From contig CAMBYA010000015.1 of the NCBI GenBank assembly GCA_945872035.1, positions 1 through 16,236 of the forward strand: a stretch of 16,236 nucleotides of DNA. The letters run 5' to 3'. Below, piece after piece: positions 6,017 to 14,235 of the stretch. Position 1 is the first letter of the stretch; the number at the start of each line of letters is the position of its first letter. A program made the position numbers and the translations under genes. The DNA comes from Rhizobium sp. Q54 (lineage in GTDB: Bacteria > Pseudomonadota > Alphaproteobacteria > SMXS01). The notes below the pieces were generated by a model, which saw nothing but the letters and a program-made list of their open reading frames with translations, did no database searches and had not been told where the DNA came from.

Positions 6017-7753
6017 TCAGGTCGCCTTTCCCTCGTGCAGCCGGCGAAACCGGTCCACCTGGATATCCAGGATGCCCCGGTGAATGCCCAGGGTGCCGGC
6101 GATCGCCGCCAGGCGCTCATATTCTTCCGGCTCAACCATGCCGTCCGCGCAGGCGACACGGAAGGCGGCATCCAGAACCAGCCCGCGCACATTGTCGTCC
6201 AGGTTGGGGCAGTCATCCGCCAGACGGCGGAGCAGCGCGTCAAATGAATTCGCCCCTTCCGCCTGACGGTCCCGGGACAGGGTCCGCAATTGCTGCACCG
6301 AAAGCTGCGCCCCGATCATCTCGTCGAGATTTTGCGAGATGGCCTGAAGCTCGGGATCCTCGACGTCTCCGTCCGCCAGGCTGATGTCCATCATGACCTG
6401 CAGGAGCAACTCGAGGACATTCCGGGCATGCCGGTCTCCGTGGGACAGCGCCCACTTCAGGTCGGTGAGATCGCGCAGCTTGCGATTGTGCTGTGACTCG
6501 CGCGGGTCCAGCTTGCACCCGGTGCGGCCGCCCGAAAGGCTGTCATAGACGTGGAAGGTGAAGCGCTCCACCAGTTCCCGGAAGAACGACACCCCGCGCA
6601 CGGAATTGCCGTACGCGTCCAGCCGGGGAGAAAAGGTCGCAAAGCCCATCAGGTTGGGCACGACAACCAGGATGGCGCCGGCCACCCCTGATTTCGCCGG
6701 CAGGCCGACTTGCAGGGTAAACACGCCGGCGTTGTCGTACATGCCGGCGACCTGCATGACCGACAGCGTCTTCTTGACGATTTCGGTCGGCAGGACCTGC
6801 TGCCCGCTGAGCGGACAGACACCGCCATTCGCCAGGGTCGCGGCGGCGACCGACAGCATCGAGCAGGTCATCTCGATGCTGCAGCAGGACAGGTAAAGCT
6901 CGATCATCTTGTGAAGATCGACATTCCGCGGCAGCCCCTTGCGGCCCTGGAGCAGATACGAGATGGCATAGTTGTTGTGAGCGGTCGCCCTCTCGGACAG
7001 CATGGTTTCTTCGCTGTAGCGGACGTCGGCGATGGATCCGCTCAGCCCTTGCCACAGGGCCATCAGGTCCTGCGTGATGTCCATGGTGGATTTATCGGGG
7101 CTTCCGGATGCCACGATGCCCGCCGTCATGATCGCGCCGGCGTTGACGCACGGATTGAACGGCCGCATGTCGGGCAGGAGGTCCAGGGCGTTGAATGGCC
7201 GGCCGGACGGCTCCGTTCCGACGTATCTGCTGGTGAACTCCTCGCCCTCCCGCGACAGGGCGAATGCATAGGTGATCGGCTTGGAGACCGACTGGATGGA
7301 ATGATACACGTCGACGTCTCCGAGATGGAAACGCTGCCCGTCGACGCTGCAGATCGCGACGCCCCACTTTTCCGGGTCGGCGTCTCTCAGGATCGGAATG
7401 TAGTCGGCATTGGCGCCAGACCGGTCGGCGGCCACCTCGTCGAATATGAGGGTGATCGCCCGGCAGAAATCCTGCCAATCGGGCACGATAAGCTGACGCC
7501 GGAAAATCCGGCTGATCATCATGATCTCATCCGCCAGCAGGGACGCGAAGTCCCTTGGACCGATCGGGGCATCGCCCCAGGCGTCGAGCCTCGCCCGGCT
7601 CCCGGCTATCCTGTAGTCGTCCCCGTCGATTCCGGCTCCGGCGATCCTGGTCAGGATCGCCCTTCTGCAGGTCACGCCGTTCAACGACACCGCATCGAAC
7701 AACGCGCCCATGCGGTCATCAATCCCATAACCCTGATCGGCATCAACCACCAT
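6017..7753 (-). CDS. Kidney-type-like glutaminase fused to a TerB-like domain
   Basis: Predicted to hydrolyse L-glutamine to glutamate and ammonia. The protein is 578 residues, whereas typical bacterial GlsA is about 310. Residues 15-108 resemble the EF-hand-like helical domain before the catalytic domain in animal GLS. The catalytic domain (about 109-417) has DYIP (Y118), QSVSK (S155, K158), NPCVNAGAI (N204), SER (E254), N261, Y287, GMYD (Y339) and GLPAKSGV (V357). All of these match the substrate residues I recall for human GLS. About residues 430-578 look like TerB/DjlA, with acidic motifs ADGDVEDPE (460-468) and ADGMVEPEE (536-544), where animal enzymes carry ankyrin repeats. No signal peptide or membrane segment is seen. 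ATG 7753 is chosen for a GGAG five bases upstream; GTG 7756 is adjacent. It appears monocistronic. Confidence 0.92.
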   Translation of the reverse strand: MVVDADQGYGIDDRMGALFDAVSLNGVTCRRAILTRIAGAGIDGDDYRIAGSRARLDAWGDAPIGPRDFASLLADEIMMISRIFRRQLIVPDWQDFCRAITLIFDEVAADRSGANADYIPILRDADPEKWGVAICSVDGQRFHLGDVDVYHSIQSVSKPITYAFALSREGEEFTSRYVGTEPSGRPFNALDLLPDMRPFNPCVNAGAIMTAGIVASGSPDKSTMDITQDLMALWQGLSGSIADVRYSEETMLSERATAHNNYAISYLLQGRKGLPRNVDLHKMIELYLSCCSIEMTCSMLSVAAATLANGGVCPLSGQQVLPTEIVKKTLSVMQVAGMYDNAGVFTLQVGLPAKSGVAGAILVVVPNLMGFATFSPRLDAYGNSVRGVSFFRELVERFTFHVYDSLSGGRTGCKLDPRESQHNRKLRDLTDLKWALSHGDRHARNVLELLLQVMMDISLADGDVEDPELQAISQNLDEMIGAQLSVQQLRTLSRDRQAEGANSFDALLRRLADDCPNLDDNVRGLVLDAAFRVACADGMVEPEEYERLAAIAGTLGIHRGILDIQVDRFRRLHEGKAT

Positions 7754-7756
7754 CAC

Positions 7757-8014
7757 GACTCCGTCCGGGAGCTTGGGATCGAGGGCCGTACGTCGCCGGA
7801 AGCCGGACCTCGTCTGCTACGCCGAGACTAAGTGGCGAAGACGGTGCGGCGCAAGCCGTGGTGGTAACATACTGCGTTCGCGGCCAGCGCATGACAGGGC
7901 GGCCATCGGACGGCTCGATGCCCAACGATTGTGGCCCCGCCGTTCGCTTCGGCCTTGCGCGCCCCCGCCTCCTGCCGTCTATAAACGGCAACCGCAGTTT
8001 TTCAGGAACCGACC
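7757..8014. promoter_or_regulatory. Divergent intergenic region, glutaminase / acyl-CoA dehydrogenase
   Basis: A 258 bp gap between divergent genes. On the plus strand a TATAAA (7980-7985), preceded at 19 bases by TTGCGC (7955-7960), is a weak promoter candidate for the dehydrogenase, and AGGA (8004-8007) is its ribosome site. On the minus strand a GGAG stands before the glutaminase start. Open frames crossing this region are not family-like. I see no conserved RNA element. Confidence 0.35.
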
Positions 8015-9154
8015 ATGCTCACCCGCAGCATCTATGAGCCGGAACACGAGATGTTCCGCGACGCCGTCCGCAAGTTCTTCGACAAGGAGATGAAGCCGTT
8101 CCACGGCGAGTGGGAGAAGGCGGGCAAGGTGCCGCGCGAGTTCTGGCGCAAGGCCGGCGAGCAGGGCCTGCTGTGCCCGCAGGTGCCGGAGGAGTATGGC
8201 GGCGCCGGCGGCGATTACCGCTACCTGGCCATCGTCGACGAGGAGCTGGGGCTGGCCGGCGCGTCCGGTCCGGGCTTCGCCGTGCACAGCGACATCGTCT
8301 GCGGCTACATGCTGAAATACGCCAGCGAGGACCAGAAGCGCGAGTGGCTGCCGAAGATGGTCACCGGCGAGGTGGTGACCGCCATCGCCATGACCGAGCC
8401 GGGCACCGGCAGCGACCTGCAGGGCGTCAAGACCACGGCGCTGCTCGACGGCAACCACTATGTGGTCAACGGCAACAAGACCTTCATCTCCAACGGCCAG
8501 AACGCCGACCTGATCATCGTCGTCGCCAAGACCGACCCGAGCCTGGGCGCGAAAGGCATCAGCCTGGTGCTGGTCGAGGCGACGCGCGAGGGCTTCTCGC
8601 GCGGCCGCAACCTGGACAAGATGGGCATGCACGCGGCCGACACGTCGGAGCTGTTCTTCGACGAGGTGCGGGTGCCGACGTCGAACCTGCTCGGCCCGGA
8701 AGAGGGCAAGGGCTTCATCCAGCTGATGAGCGAGCTGCCGCAGGAGCGCCTCGGCATCGCGCTCAACGCCCAGGCCGTGGCGCAATACGCCTACGATCTG
8801 ACCGTGGCCTATGTGAAGGAGCGCAAGGCGTTCGGCAAGACCGTGTTCGACTTCCAGAACACCCGCTTCAAGCTGGCCGAGCTGAAGACCCAGGTCGAGG
8901 TCGGCTGGGCGTTCTGCGACAAGTGCATCGAGCATCATCTGCGCCACGAGCTGACCGCCACCGACGCCGCCATGGCCAAGCTGTGGGTCACCGAGATGCT
9001 GGGCCGCGTGGTCGACGAGGGCGTCCAGCTCCACGGCGGCTACGGCTTCATGAACGAATACCCGATCACCCGGCTGTACACGGATTCCCGCGTGCAGCGC
9101 ATCTTCGGCGGCACCTCGGAGATCATGAAGGAGCTGATCAGCCGGTCGATCTGA
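8015..9154 (+). CDS. Acyl-CoA dehydrogenase, long-chain/isovaleryl subtype
   Basis: A 379-residue flavoenzyme that oxidises acyl-CoA to the trans-2-enoyl-CoA and passes electrons to ETF. Domains in order are a helical N-domain (1-120), a beta domain with AIAMTEPGTGSD (124-134) contacting FAD and substrate, and a C-terminal helical domain with RKAFGK (270-275), LHGGYGF (339-345) and IFGGTSEIMKELI (363-375). The usual catalytic Glu near the C-terminus is Gly here (IFGGTSEI instead of IYEGT). The base is instead E244 in LPQERLGIA, as in long-chain and isovaleryl dehydrogenases. The overall sequence resembles mitochondrial LCAD most. The chain-length preference cannot be fixed from sequence. ATG 8015 has AGGA seven bases upstream. 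The 3' end overlaps the convergent PepSY gene by 17 bases. Confidence 0.95.
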   Translation: MLTRSIYEPEHEMFRDAVRKFFDKEMKPFHGEWEKAGKVPREFWRKAGEQGLLCPQVPEEYGGAGGDYRYLAIVDEELGLAGASGPGFAVHSDIVCGYMLKYASEDQKREWLPKMVTGEVVTAIAMTEPGTGSDLQGVKTTALLDGNHYVVNGNKTFISNGQNADLIIVVAKTDPSLGAKGISLVLVEATREGFSRGRNLDKMGMHAADTSELFFDEVRVPTSNLLGPEEGKGFIQLMSELPQERLGIALNAQAVAQYAYDLTVAYVKERKAFGKTVFDFQNTRFKLAELKTQVEVGWAFCDKCIEHHLRHELTATDAAMAKLWVTEMLGRVVDEGVQLHGGYGFMNEYPITRLYTDSRVQRIFGGTSEIMKELISRSI

Positions 9155-10496
9155 GCGGCGCGGTCCTTAGCCCCAGCCACACGCTGACCGGCCGCAGCCG
9201 CCTCAGCACCAGCCATTCGAAGAGCGCGATCGCGATCAGCGACGCCCCCAGCAGCGGCAGGAACAGCGCCAGCGCCAGGATCAGCACGCCGAGGCCCGTG
9301 CCGACGCGGCCTTCCGGCAGCGCGGGCGGCGCGCCCAGCTTGCCGTCGGGCCGCCGCGTCCACCACATGACGTAGCCGGACACCGCCAGCCCGACCAGCG
9401 ACAGGGCGGTGAACACGCCGAGCGCCTGGTTGAGCGGGCCGAACAACTGGCCCTCGTGCACCGCGACGCCGTAACCGACGACGCGGTCGACCAGGTGGCT
9501 GTCCTCGAATCCGCGGCGCTTCAGCACCGCGCCGGTGGCCGGATCGAGGGTCAGCGTCACCCGCAGAGGACGGTCCTGCGTATCGGATCGGGCGACCCAG
9601 TCCGGCGATTTCGGCCAGCGGTCGGACGGCGGCGCGATCAGCACCGGCGCCGGCAGGCGGAGCGGCCGGACCGTCGCCACCATGGTGTCGAAGCTTTCGG
9701 GCAGCATTGGCGCGGCGGCATGGTCGCCGTGGCCGTGATGATCGTGCCCATGATGGTCTTGGCGGGGCATGCCCGCCTTCCAGCCCTGCGGCCCCTTGGT
9801 CACGCCGGTGATCTGCTTGACGTCCTTGAACAGGCCGCCCCAAACCGTGGTCCAGGGCAGGCCGCTGAGCAGCAGGATCAGCGCGAAGGCCGACACCCAG
9901 AAGCCGATCACCGCATGCAGGTCGCGCCAGAACGGCCGTCCCTCGATACCGAAGCGGGGATAGACCACGCCCGCGAGACCGGCGCCGCGCGGCCACCACA
10001 GATAAAGGCCGGTGACGATCATCACCATGGCCCAGCACGCCGCCAGCTCGACCAGGATCGAGCCCCTGTCGCCCATCAGCAACTCGCCATGGATGGTCTT
10101 GACCACCTCCATCAGCCGCTCGTCCTCGCGCACGGTGCCCAGCACGGTCGCGTCCCGCGGATGGACATAGACCCTGATGTCGCCGTCCGGTCCGCCGACC
10201 ACGACACGCGCCGCGTCGCCGGGATTGCCGCGCACCTCGTAGGAACGGAGCGCGCCGCCGGGCACCGCGGCCAGCGCCGCCGCCACCTGCCGGCTGGGCG
10301 CGGCAGCCGCCTCGCCGGCGGTGAGGTTGTCGTAGGACCGCTCCTGCCACGTCTCGACCTGCGGCTTGAACAGGTAGAGCGAGCCGGTTATCGCCAGCAC
10401 GATGACGAAGGGCACGCAGAACAGGCCGGCATAGAAATGCCAGCGCCAGACCGCGCGATAGACCGCTTCCGCTTTCGATGGAGCCGTGGTGCTCAT
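9138..10496 (-). CDS. PepSY-associated TM protein with His-rich loop
   Basis: A 452-residue inner-membrane protein of the PepSY-associated TM family (PiuB-like). Such proteins are linked to iron or copper uptake and probably to ferric-siderophore reduction. Membrane segments are predicted near residues 20-43, 147-168, 194-216, 350-375 and 408-435. WRWHFYAGLFCVPF and TIHGELLMGDRG are family hallmarks, and their histidines may bind heme. A loop at 247-259 (DHHGHDHHGHGDH; 9720-9758) has seven His in twelve residues, a likely metal site. The ATG at 10496 is seven bases after the upstream TonB-receptor stop, with a GAGAGCGAG run before it. It is the last gene of the cluster, and its 3' end overlaps the convergent acyl-CoA dehydrogenase gene. 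Confidence 0.9.
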   Translation of the reverse strand: MSTTAPSKAEAVYRAVWRWHFYAGLFCVPFVIVLAITGSLYLFKPQVETWQERSYDNLTAGEAAAAPSRQVAAALAAVPGGALRSYEVRGNPGDAARVVVGGPDGDIRVYVHPRDATVLGTVREDERLMEVVKTIHGELLMGDRGSILVELAACWAMVMIVTGLYLWWPRGAGLAGVVYPRFGIEGRPFWRDLHAVIGFWVSAFALILLLSGLPWTTVWGGLFKDVKQITGVTKGPQGWKAGMPRQDHHGHDHHGHGDHAAAPMLPESFDTMVATVRPLRLPAPVLIAPPSDRWPKSPDWVARSDTQDRPLRVTLTLDPATGAVLKRRGFEDSHLVDRVVGYGVAVHEGQLFGPLNQALGVFTALSLVGLAVSGYVMWWTRRPDGKLGAPPALPEGRVGTGLGVLILALALFLPLLGASLIAIALFEWLVLRRLRPVSVWLGLRTAPLRSTG

Positions 10497-10503
10497 CTCG
10501 CTC

Positions 10504-12786
10504 TCACATCCGCCACTTCAGCTCGACCATCCCCGTCCGCTGCGGATAGGGGTGGAAGACCCACGCCTTGTCGTTGTTGACGTTGTCGATGCCCATGCTG
10601 GCCTGGAGCTGCTCGGTGATGTCCCAGGTCAGGCGCAGGTCGATAATCAGCAGCTCGGACGTGTAGCCATAGGTGTCGCCGCGCTGTGTCCCCGCCAGGT
10701 CCGTGTTGGGCCGCGAGGCATAGCGCAGGCCGACCGACGCCTTCACCGTGTCGGTGATCGCATAGCGCAGATTGCCGTTGATGCGCCACTCCGGAATGCG
10801 CGGAAAGCGCACGCCTTCGGCGGCGGGCAGCGGGTCGTTGCGCACGGTGCGCGCGTCGATCCACGCCAGGTTGACGTCGACGTCGAGGCCCGGAACCAGC
10901 ACGTCCTGCGCCTCGACGATCAGCTCGGCGCCGTATTGCCGGACCTTGTCGATGTTCTTGAACGAGCTGGTGACGATGCCGTTCTGGTTGAAGCCCTGGA
11001 CGCTAAAAATCGCGTCCTTGACGTCCTGGTAGAACAGCGAGCCGGTCACCCGCACGCCGCCGAAGTCGTGGCGCAGGATCAAATTGGCGTCCTTCGACTT
11101 CTCGGGCTTCAGATTGGGGTCGAAGCTGTTGGGATCGAAATTGCCCAGCGCGTCGAGCCGGCCCTGGAACAGCTCGCCCACGGTGGGAAAGCGCGTCGCC
11201 GTCGCCAGGCTGAGCTGGGCGTGCCAGTCGGGCACGAACTCCCACTGGGCGCTGATCTTCGGGCTGAACGCGTCGTCGCTGCGGTGGTCATAGCTCTGGC
11301 ACACGGGCGCAGCGCCCACCTGGCGGCAGATGCCGCCGTCGAAGGCGCGCCAGCTCTCATAGCGCAGGCCGCCGGTGACGCTGAACGTATCGGACAGCGC
11401 CACCTTGTCCTCGGCGAAACCGCTGATCAGGGTGGTGCGGCCGAAGGTGCCGGTCGAGAACGCGAGGCCCTCGCGGCTGCGCCAGTTGGCCGCGGTGTAG
11501 TTGTCCACGGCGGTTTCATAGAGGTTGGCGCTCATGCCCACGGCGATCTCGTGGGCGCCGATCATGCGCACGGCCAACAGGTCGCCGGTCCACCAGCCGG
11601 TGGTGCCCTGGTCGCTGAATGTGCCGGCCCCGTTGTTGATGCCGGTCGTGTAGGTGGTCGACTTGCGGGCCGACAGCTTGTCGATCCAGTAATGCGACAG
11701 GTTGACCGTGACGTCCCAGTCGGCGACAGGGCCGGCCAGCTTCAGGCCGGCCAGCATCTCGGTCTTGTCGGTCAGGCCCTGGCCAAGGCCGGCGCCGGCG
11801 GTATAGGTCTTGCCGCCGACGGTGACCTTGCCGTCGAACACCGGGTTGCCGGCGGAATCGTGCAGGTAGGTCTCGGACTTCAGCGTGTTTGAATCGGTGG
11901 TCCACAGGGTGAACAGCGCGGTGGCGGTCCAGTTGCCGAAATCATAGCCGACGCGGGCGCGGAACTGGTCCTGCACCGTGTGGTCGGGCGCATAGGCGCC
12001 GCTCACCGGCGTGGGCGTGATCAGGTCCGGATCGGTTACCACGCCGGTGACCGGCGTACCGGTGCCGGTGGTCGGCGTCAATTGGCTGAACTGCATGGGA
12101 TGGCCCACATTGTCCAAATGCCGGACGCTGAAGCGGCCGCTCCACGGCCCGTTCTCCTGCTTGAAGCCGACGCCGCCCTCGAAGCTGTAGCCGGCATAGG
12201 TATCCTTGGTGCCGTACTGCCTGTAGGGCTGGGCGAAGCCCTGGACGATGGCGAACGCCTCGGGCCCTTCCGGCTCGCGGGTGGTGATCGACACCAGGCC
12301 GCCCATGGTGTTGCCCGAATACCGGGCCGAGTACGGCCCGTAGACGATGTCGAACTGCTTCACCTCGGCGGGGCCGATCAGGCCCCATTTCGGCGGAAAC
12401 GAAAAGCTGTTGCCGGTGTAGTCGGACACCACGAAGCCGTCGATCATCACCATGGACCGGGCCGACTGGGTCGAGTGGGTGCCGCGGAAGCCGGGCACCG
12501 CGTTGGCATCGCCGATATAGCGTTTGCGCACGAAGAAGTTCGGCGCGTACTTCATCAGGTCCTCGACATTGATGGCGTTGATCGCCTCGAACTCCGTCTC
12601 GCCCAGCGAGACGGAGAGTCCGCGCGGCTGGACCGAAATGGGCTCGGCGGCGTGGCCGATGACGATCACCTGGTCGGCATAGGCGACCTGTTGGGTTTGC
12701 GGTTGGGCGGCCTCGTCGGCGACGGCGGCTTGGGCTTGAAGAACGGCGGCTGCCAGGGCGAGCGCGCCAAGACGGATGGTCGACAT
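10504..12786 (-). CDS. TonB-dependent outer-membrane receptor
   Basis: A 760-residue TonB-dependent receptor. A signal peptide (1-23, cut near AVA/DE) is followed by a TonB-box-like DQVIVIGH (38-45) and a plug domain (about 48-172) with FRGTHSTQSARSMVMIDG and VYGPYSARYSGNTMGGLVSITT. The barrel contains ATRFPTVGELFQG and ends VFHPYPQRTGMVELKWRM. The last residue is Met rather than the usual Phe or Trp. No sequence mark fixes the ligand. The neighbours (PepSY protein, DUF2946, siderophore-type receptor) suggest a chelated metal. The start at 12786 has GAGGGG five bases upstream and begins the signal peptide. The frame is open to 13296, but that part is antisense to or out of frame with DUF2946. 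It is cotranscribed with the PepSY gene (seven-base gap). Confidence 0.92.
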   Translation of the reverse strand: MSTIRLGALALAAAVLQAQAAVADEAAQPQTQQVAYADQVIVIGHAAEPISVQPRGLSVSLGETEFEAINAINVEDLMKYAPNFFVRKRYIGDANAVPGFRGTHSTQSARSMVMIDGFVVSDYTGNSFSFPPKWGLIGPAEVKQFDIVYGPYSARYSGNTMGGLVSITTREPEGPEAFAIVQGFAQPYRQYGTKDTYAGYSFEGGVGFKQENGPWSGRFSVRHLDNVGHPMQFSQLTPTTGTGTPVTGVVTDPDLITPTPVSGAYAPDHTVQDQFRARVGYDFGNWTATALFTLWTTDSNTLKSETYLHDSAGNPVFDGKVTVGGKTYTAGAGLGQGLTDKTEMLAGLKLAGPVADWDVTVNLSHYWIDKLSARKSTTYTTGINNGAGTFSDQGTTGWWTGDLLAVRMIGAHEIAVGMSANLYETAVDNYTAANWRSREGLAFSTGTFGRTTLISGFAEDKVALSDTFSVTGGLRYESWRAFDGGICRQVGAAPVCQSYDHRSDDAFSPKISAQWEFVPDWHAQLSLATATRFPTVGELFQGRLDALGNFDPNSFDPNLKPEKSKDANLILRHDFGGVRVTGSLFYQDVKDAIFSVQGFNQNGIVTSSFKNIDKVRQYGAELIVEAQDVLVPGLDVDVNLAWIDARTVRNDPLPAAEGVRFPRIPEWRINGNLRYAITDTVKASVGLRYASRPNTDLAGTQRGDTYGYTSELLIIDLRLTWDITEQLQASMGIDNVNNDKAWVFHPYPQRTGMVELKWRM

Positions 12787-12848
12787 ATGATCCCCTCGAT
12801 CGGACGAAAAACGAGCCGGCGCGCGAGGCGGCCGGCGACAAGGTCGCG

Positions 12849-13238
12849 TCAGACGAGGGAGGGGGGTCCGGTGGCGGGAGGCGGCGGGGCGGCGAGGCCT
12901 TCGCCGGGGCGTTGCTGGACGGCGGCCCAGAACGGCGCTGGTGTGGCGACCGGCGCGGGCACCTCGAGCACCGCGGGCGCGGGCGGCGCGGTGATGGCGG
13001 CAACGGCGGCGAACACGCAGGGCTCGCCGGACTTGCCGCTGTCGTCGTGCCTGGCCGGATCGGTCTTGCCGGGGATGCCGAAGCCGTCGGCCTTGATGGT
13101 GATCATGCCGGCCGAGGTGCAAAGCACCAGCGCCGGCAGGTCGCCGTCTTCCGCCGGCTTTTCCAGCATGATGCCGGCCGGGATGGCAAAGCGCACCGCG
13201 AGCGCGAGCACGGTCAGCGTCGTGAAGACGCGCGACAT
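12849..13238 (-). CDS. DUF2946 family protein
   Basis: A 129-residue protein matching the DUF2946 pattern. It has an N-terminal membrane segment (MSRVFTTLTVLALAVRFAIP), then AGIML, a strand ending ALVLCTSAG (C40), a short loop and a second cysteine segment, GEPCVFAAVAAITAPPAP (C74). The tail is Pro/Ala-rich. The function is unknown; the family is often found beside copper or iron TonB receptors, and the Cys pair may bind metal. ATG 13238 has AGGGG four bases upstream. An in-frame ATG at 13268 would add ten residues but has no ribosome site. There are 62 bases to the downstream receptor start and 169 bases from the upstream PfpI stop, so it is probably in the same operon. Confidence 0.8.
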   Translation of the reverse strand: MSRVFTTLTVLALAVRFAIPAGIMLEKPAEDGDLPALVLCTSAGMITIKADGFGIPGKTDPARHDDSGKSGEPCVFAAVAAITAPPAPAVLEVPAPVATPAPFWAAVQQRPGEGLAAPPPPATGPPSLV

Positions 13239-13407
13239 CCAGCCCCTGGTCGACGATGCGAAAGCCATGACCGGTTCTGTACCGCCGAAACGGCACCCCG
13301 TCCAGCGGCCGAGGCTTGATGACGGCGCATGCCTACGCCGCGACAACGGGATCACACCGTCAATCTCGTCCCGGCATTCGCGCCGACGCATCATGGTGCC
13401 CGGCCAC
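13239..13407 (-). other. Gap between PfpI and DUF2946 genes
   Basis: About 170 bp without a convincing gene. The in-frame extension from 13394 is Arg-rich and not family-like. A short hairpin, CGGCG and CGCCG around eight bases, is present near 13323-13340. I found no clear Fur-type box, riboswitch or promoter. An internal promoter is possible but not shown. Confidence 0.3.
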
Positions 13408-14235
13408 TCACGAGACGCCGCCGATCTGCCGCAGCGTGTCGCGTACCTGACCGGGGAATGACACGAACATCTGTTCCATCATGGCCTTGACCTCGGGCGG
13501 GGCGGTCCGGGTGGAGCCGGCGTTGAACGGCGGCGCCGGATCGTATTCGCAAATCAGCTGGACGCCTTGGGCGTAGGCCTCATCGCGCAATTCCGCGACC
13601 ATGGTGAGGCCGAAGTCGAGTCCCGCCGTGACGCCGGCGCCCGTGATCCGGTTGCGATCACGCACCACCCGTTCGGCAATGGGGGTCGCCCCGAAATCCG
13701 GCAGGGTCTCGAGCGCCGCCCAGTGCGTCGTCGCCCGGTACCCTTCGAGGAGTCCGGCGGCGCCGAGCACCAGCGCCCCGGTGCAAACCGAGGTCACGTA
13801 GCGCGCGCGGCTGCCGCGATCGGCGACGAAGTCGCGCGTCGCGTCGTCGCGCATCGCCGCCAGCGTCCCGTCGGTGCCACCGGGAACGAACAGCACGGTA
13901 AGATCGCGCGGGCACTCGTCGAAGGTGGCGCTCGGGACGATGGTGACGCCGGTGTCGCTGGTGATGGGGTCGCGGGTCCTGGCCACCAGATGGACGCTCG
14001 CGCCCATCAGGCTCGCGAACATGTATTGCGGGCCGATCAGGTCGAGGATCGTCATCCTGGGATAGCAGAGCATGGCGATGCTGTCCGGGCGGGTCCATGA
14101 CGCGGGCATGCCGCTCATGTCGTGCCCAGGGGTAACGGTCGCCGATGGCTCCGCCCTCAGTCCTCGCGACGCCGCGAGCGGCGCCAGCACGGCCATCAGC
14201 AGCGCCGTGCGGCGGTCGACCGACAACTGTGCCAT
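13408..14235 (-). CDS. Exported DJ-1/PfpI protein, isonitrile-hydratase-like
   Basis: A 275-residue DJ-1/PfpI (ThiJ) family protein. Its closest described relative by motif is isonitrile hydratase, which converts an isonitrile to an N-formamide. The domain (about 50-235) has ILDLIGPQ (63-70, acidic D65), VLFVPGG (114-120), the nucleophile elbow VTSVCTGALVLGAAGLL with C151 (147-163), TTHW (169-172) and GAGVTAGLDFGL. Unusually for the family it has an N-terminal export signal. DRRTALLMAVLAPLAASRG (7-25) is twin-arginine-like, so it should act in the periplasm. It starts on an ATG sharing one base with the siderophore-receptor stop (TGATG), pointing to translational coupling. The true substrate is unknown; a chaperone or non-enzymatic ligand-binding role is possible. 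Confidence 0.88.
   Translation of the reverse strand: MAQLSVDRRTALLMAVLAPLAASRGLRAEPSATVTPGHDMSGMPASWTRPDSIAMLCYPRMTILDLIGPQYMFASLMGASVHLVARTRDPITSDTGVTIVPSATFDECPRDLTVLFVPGGTDGTLAAMRDDATRDFVADRGSRARYVTSVCTGALVLGAAGLLEGYRATTHWAALETLPDFGATPIAERVVRDRNRITGAGVTAGLDFGLTMVAELRDEAYAQGVQLICEYDPAPPFNAGSTRTAPPEVKAMMEQMFVSFPGQVRDTLRQIGGVS

Noticed and set aside
7979..9034. A 351-residue minus-strand open frame
   Set aside because: It is antisense to the intact acyl-CoA dehydrogenase gene and has a His/Leu/Ala-rich composition without motifs.
9456..10580. A 374-residue plus-strand open frame
   Set aside because: It is antisense to the PepSY-domain gene, which has clear family motifs and membrane segments.
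12787..13296. 170-residue extension of the second TonB receptor
   Set aside because: The signal peptide and a strong ribosome site start at 12786, and the extension overlaps the DUF2946 gene on the same strand in another frame.
13269..13394. A riboswitch or leader peptide upstream of the DUF2946 gene
   Set aside because: I looked for cobalamin-riboswitch and metal-box features on the minus strand and found only short GC-rich stems without recognisable conserved elements.
10486..13461. Two long plus-strand open frames (10486-11892 and 11980-13461)
   Set aside because: Both are antisense to the TonB receptor and DUF2946 genes and show only low-complexity, GC-driven composition.
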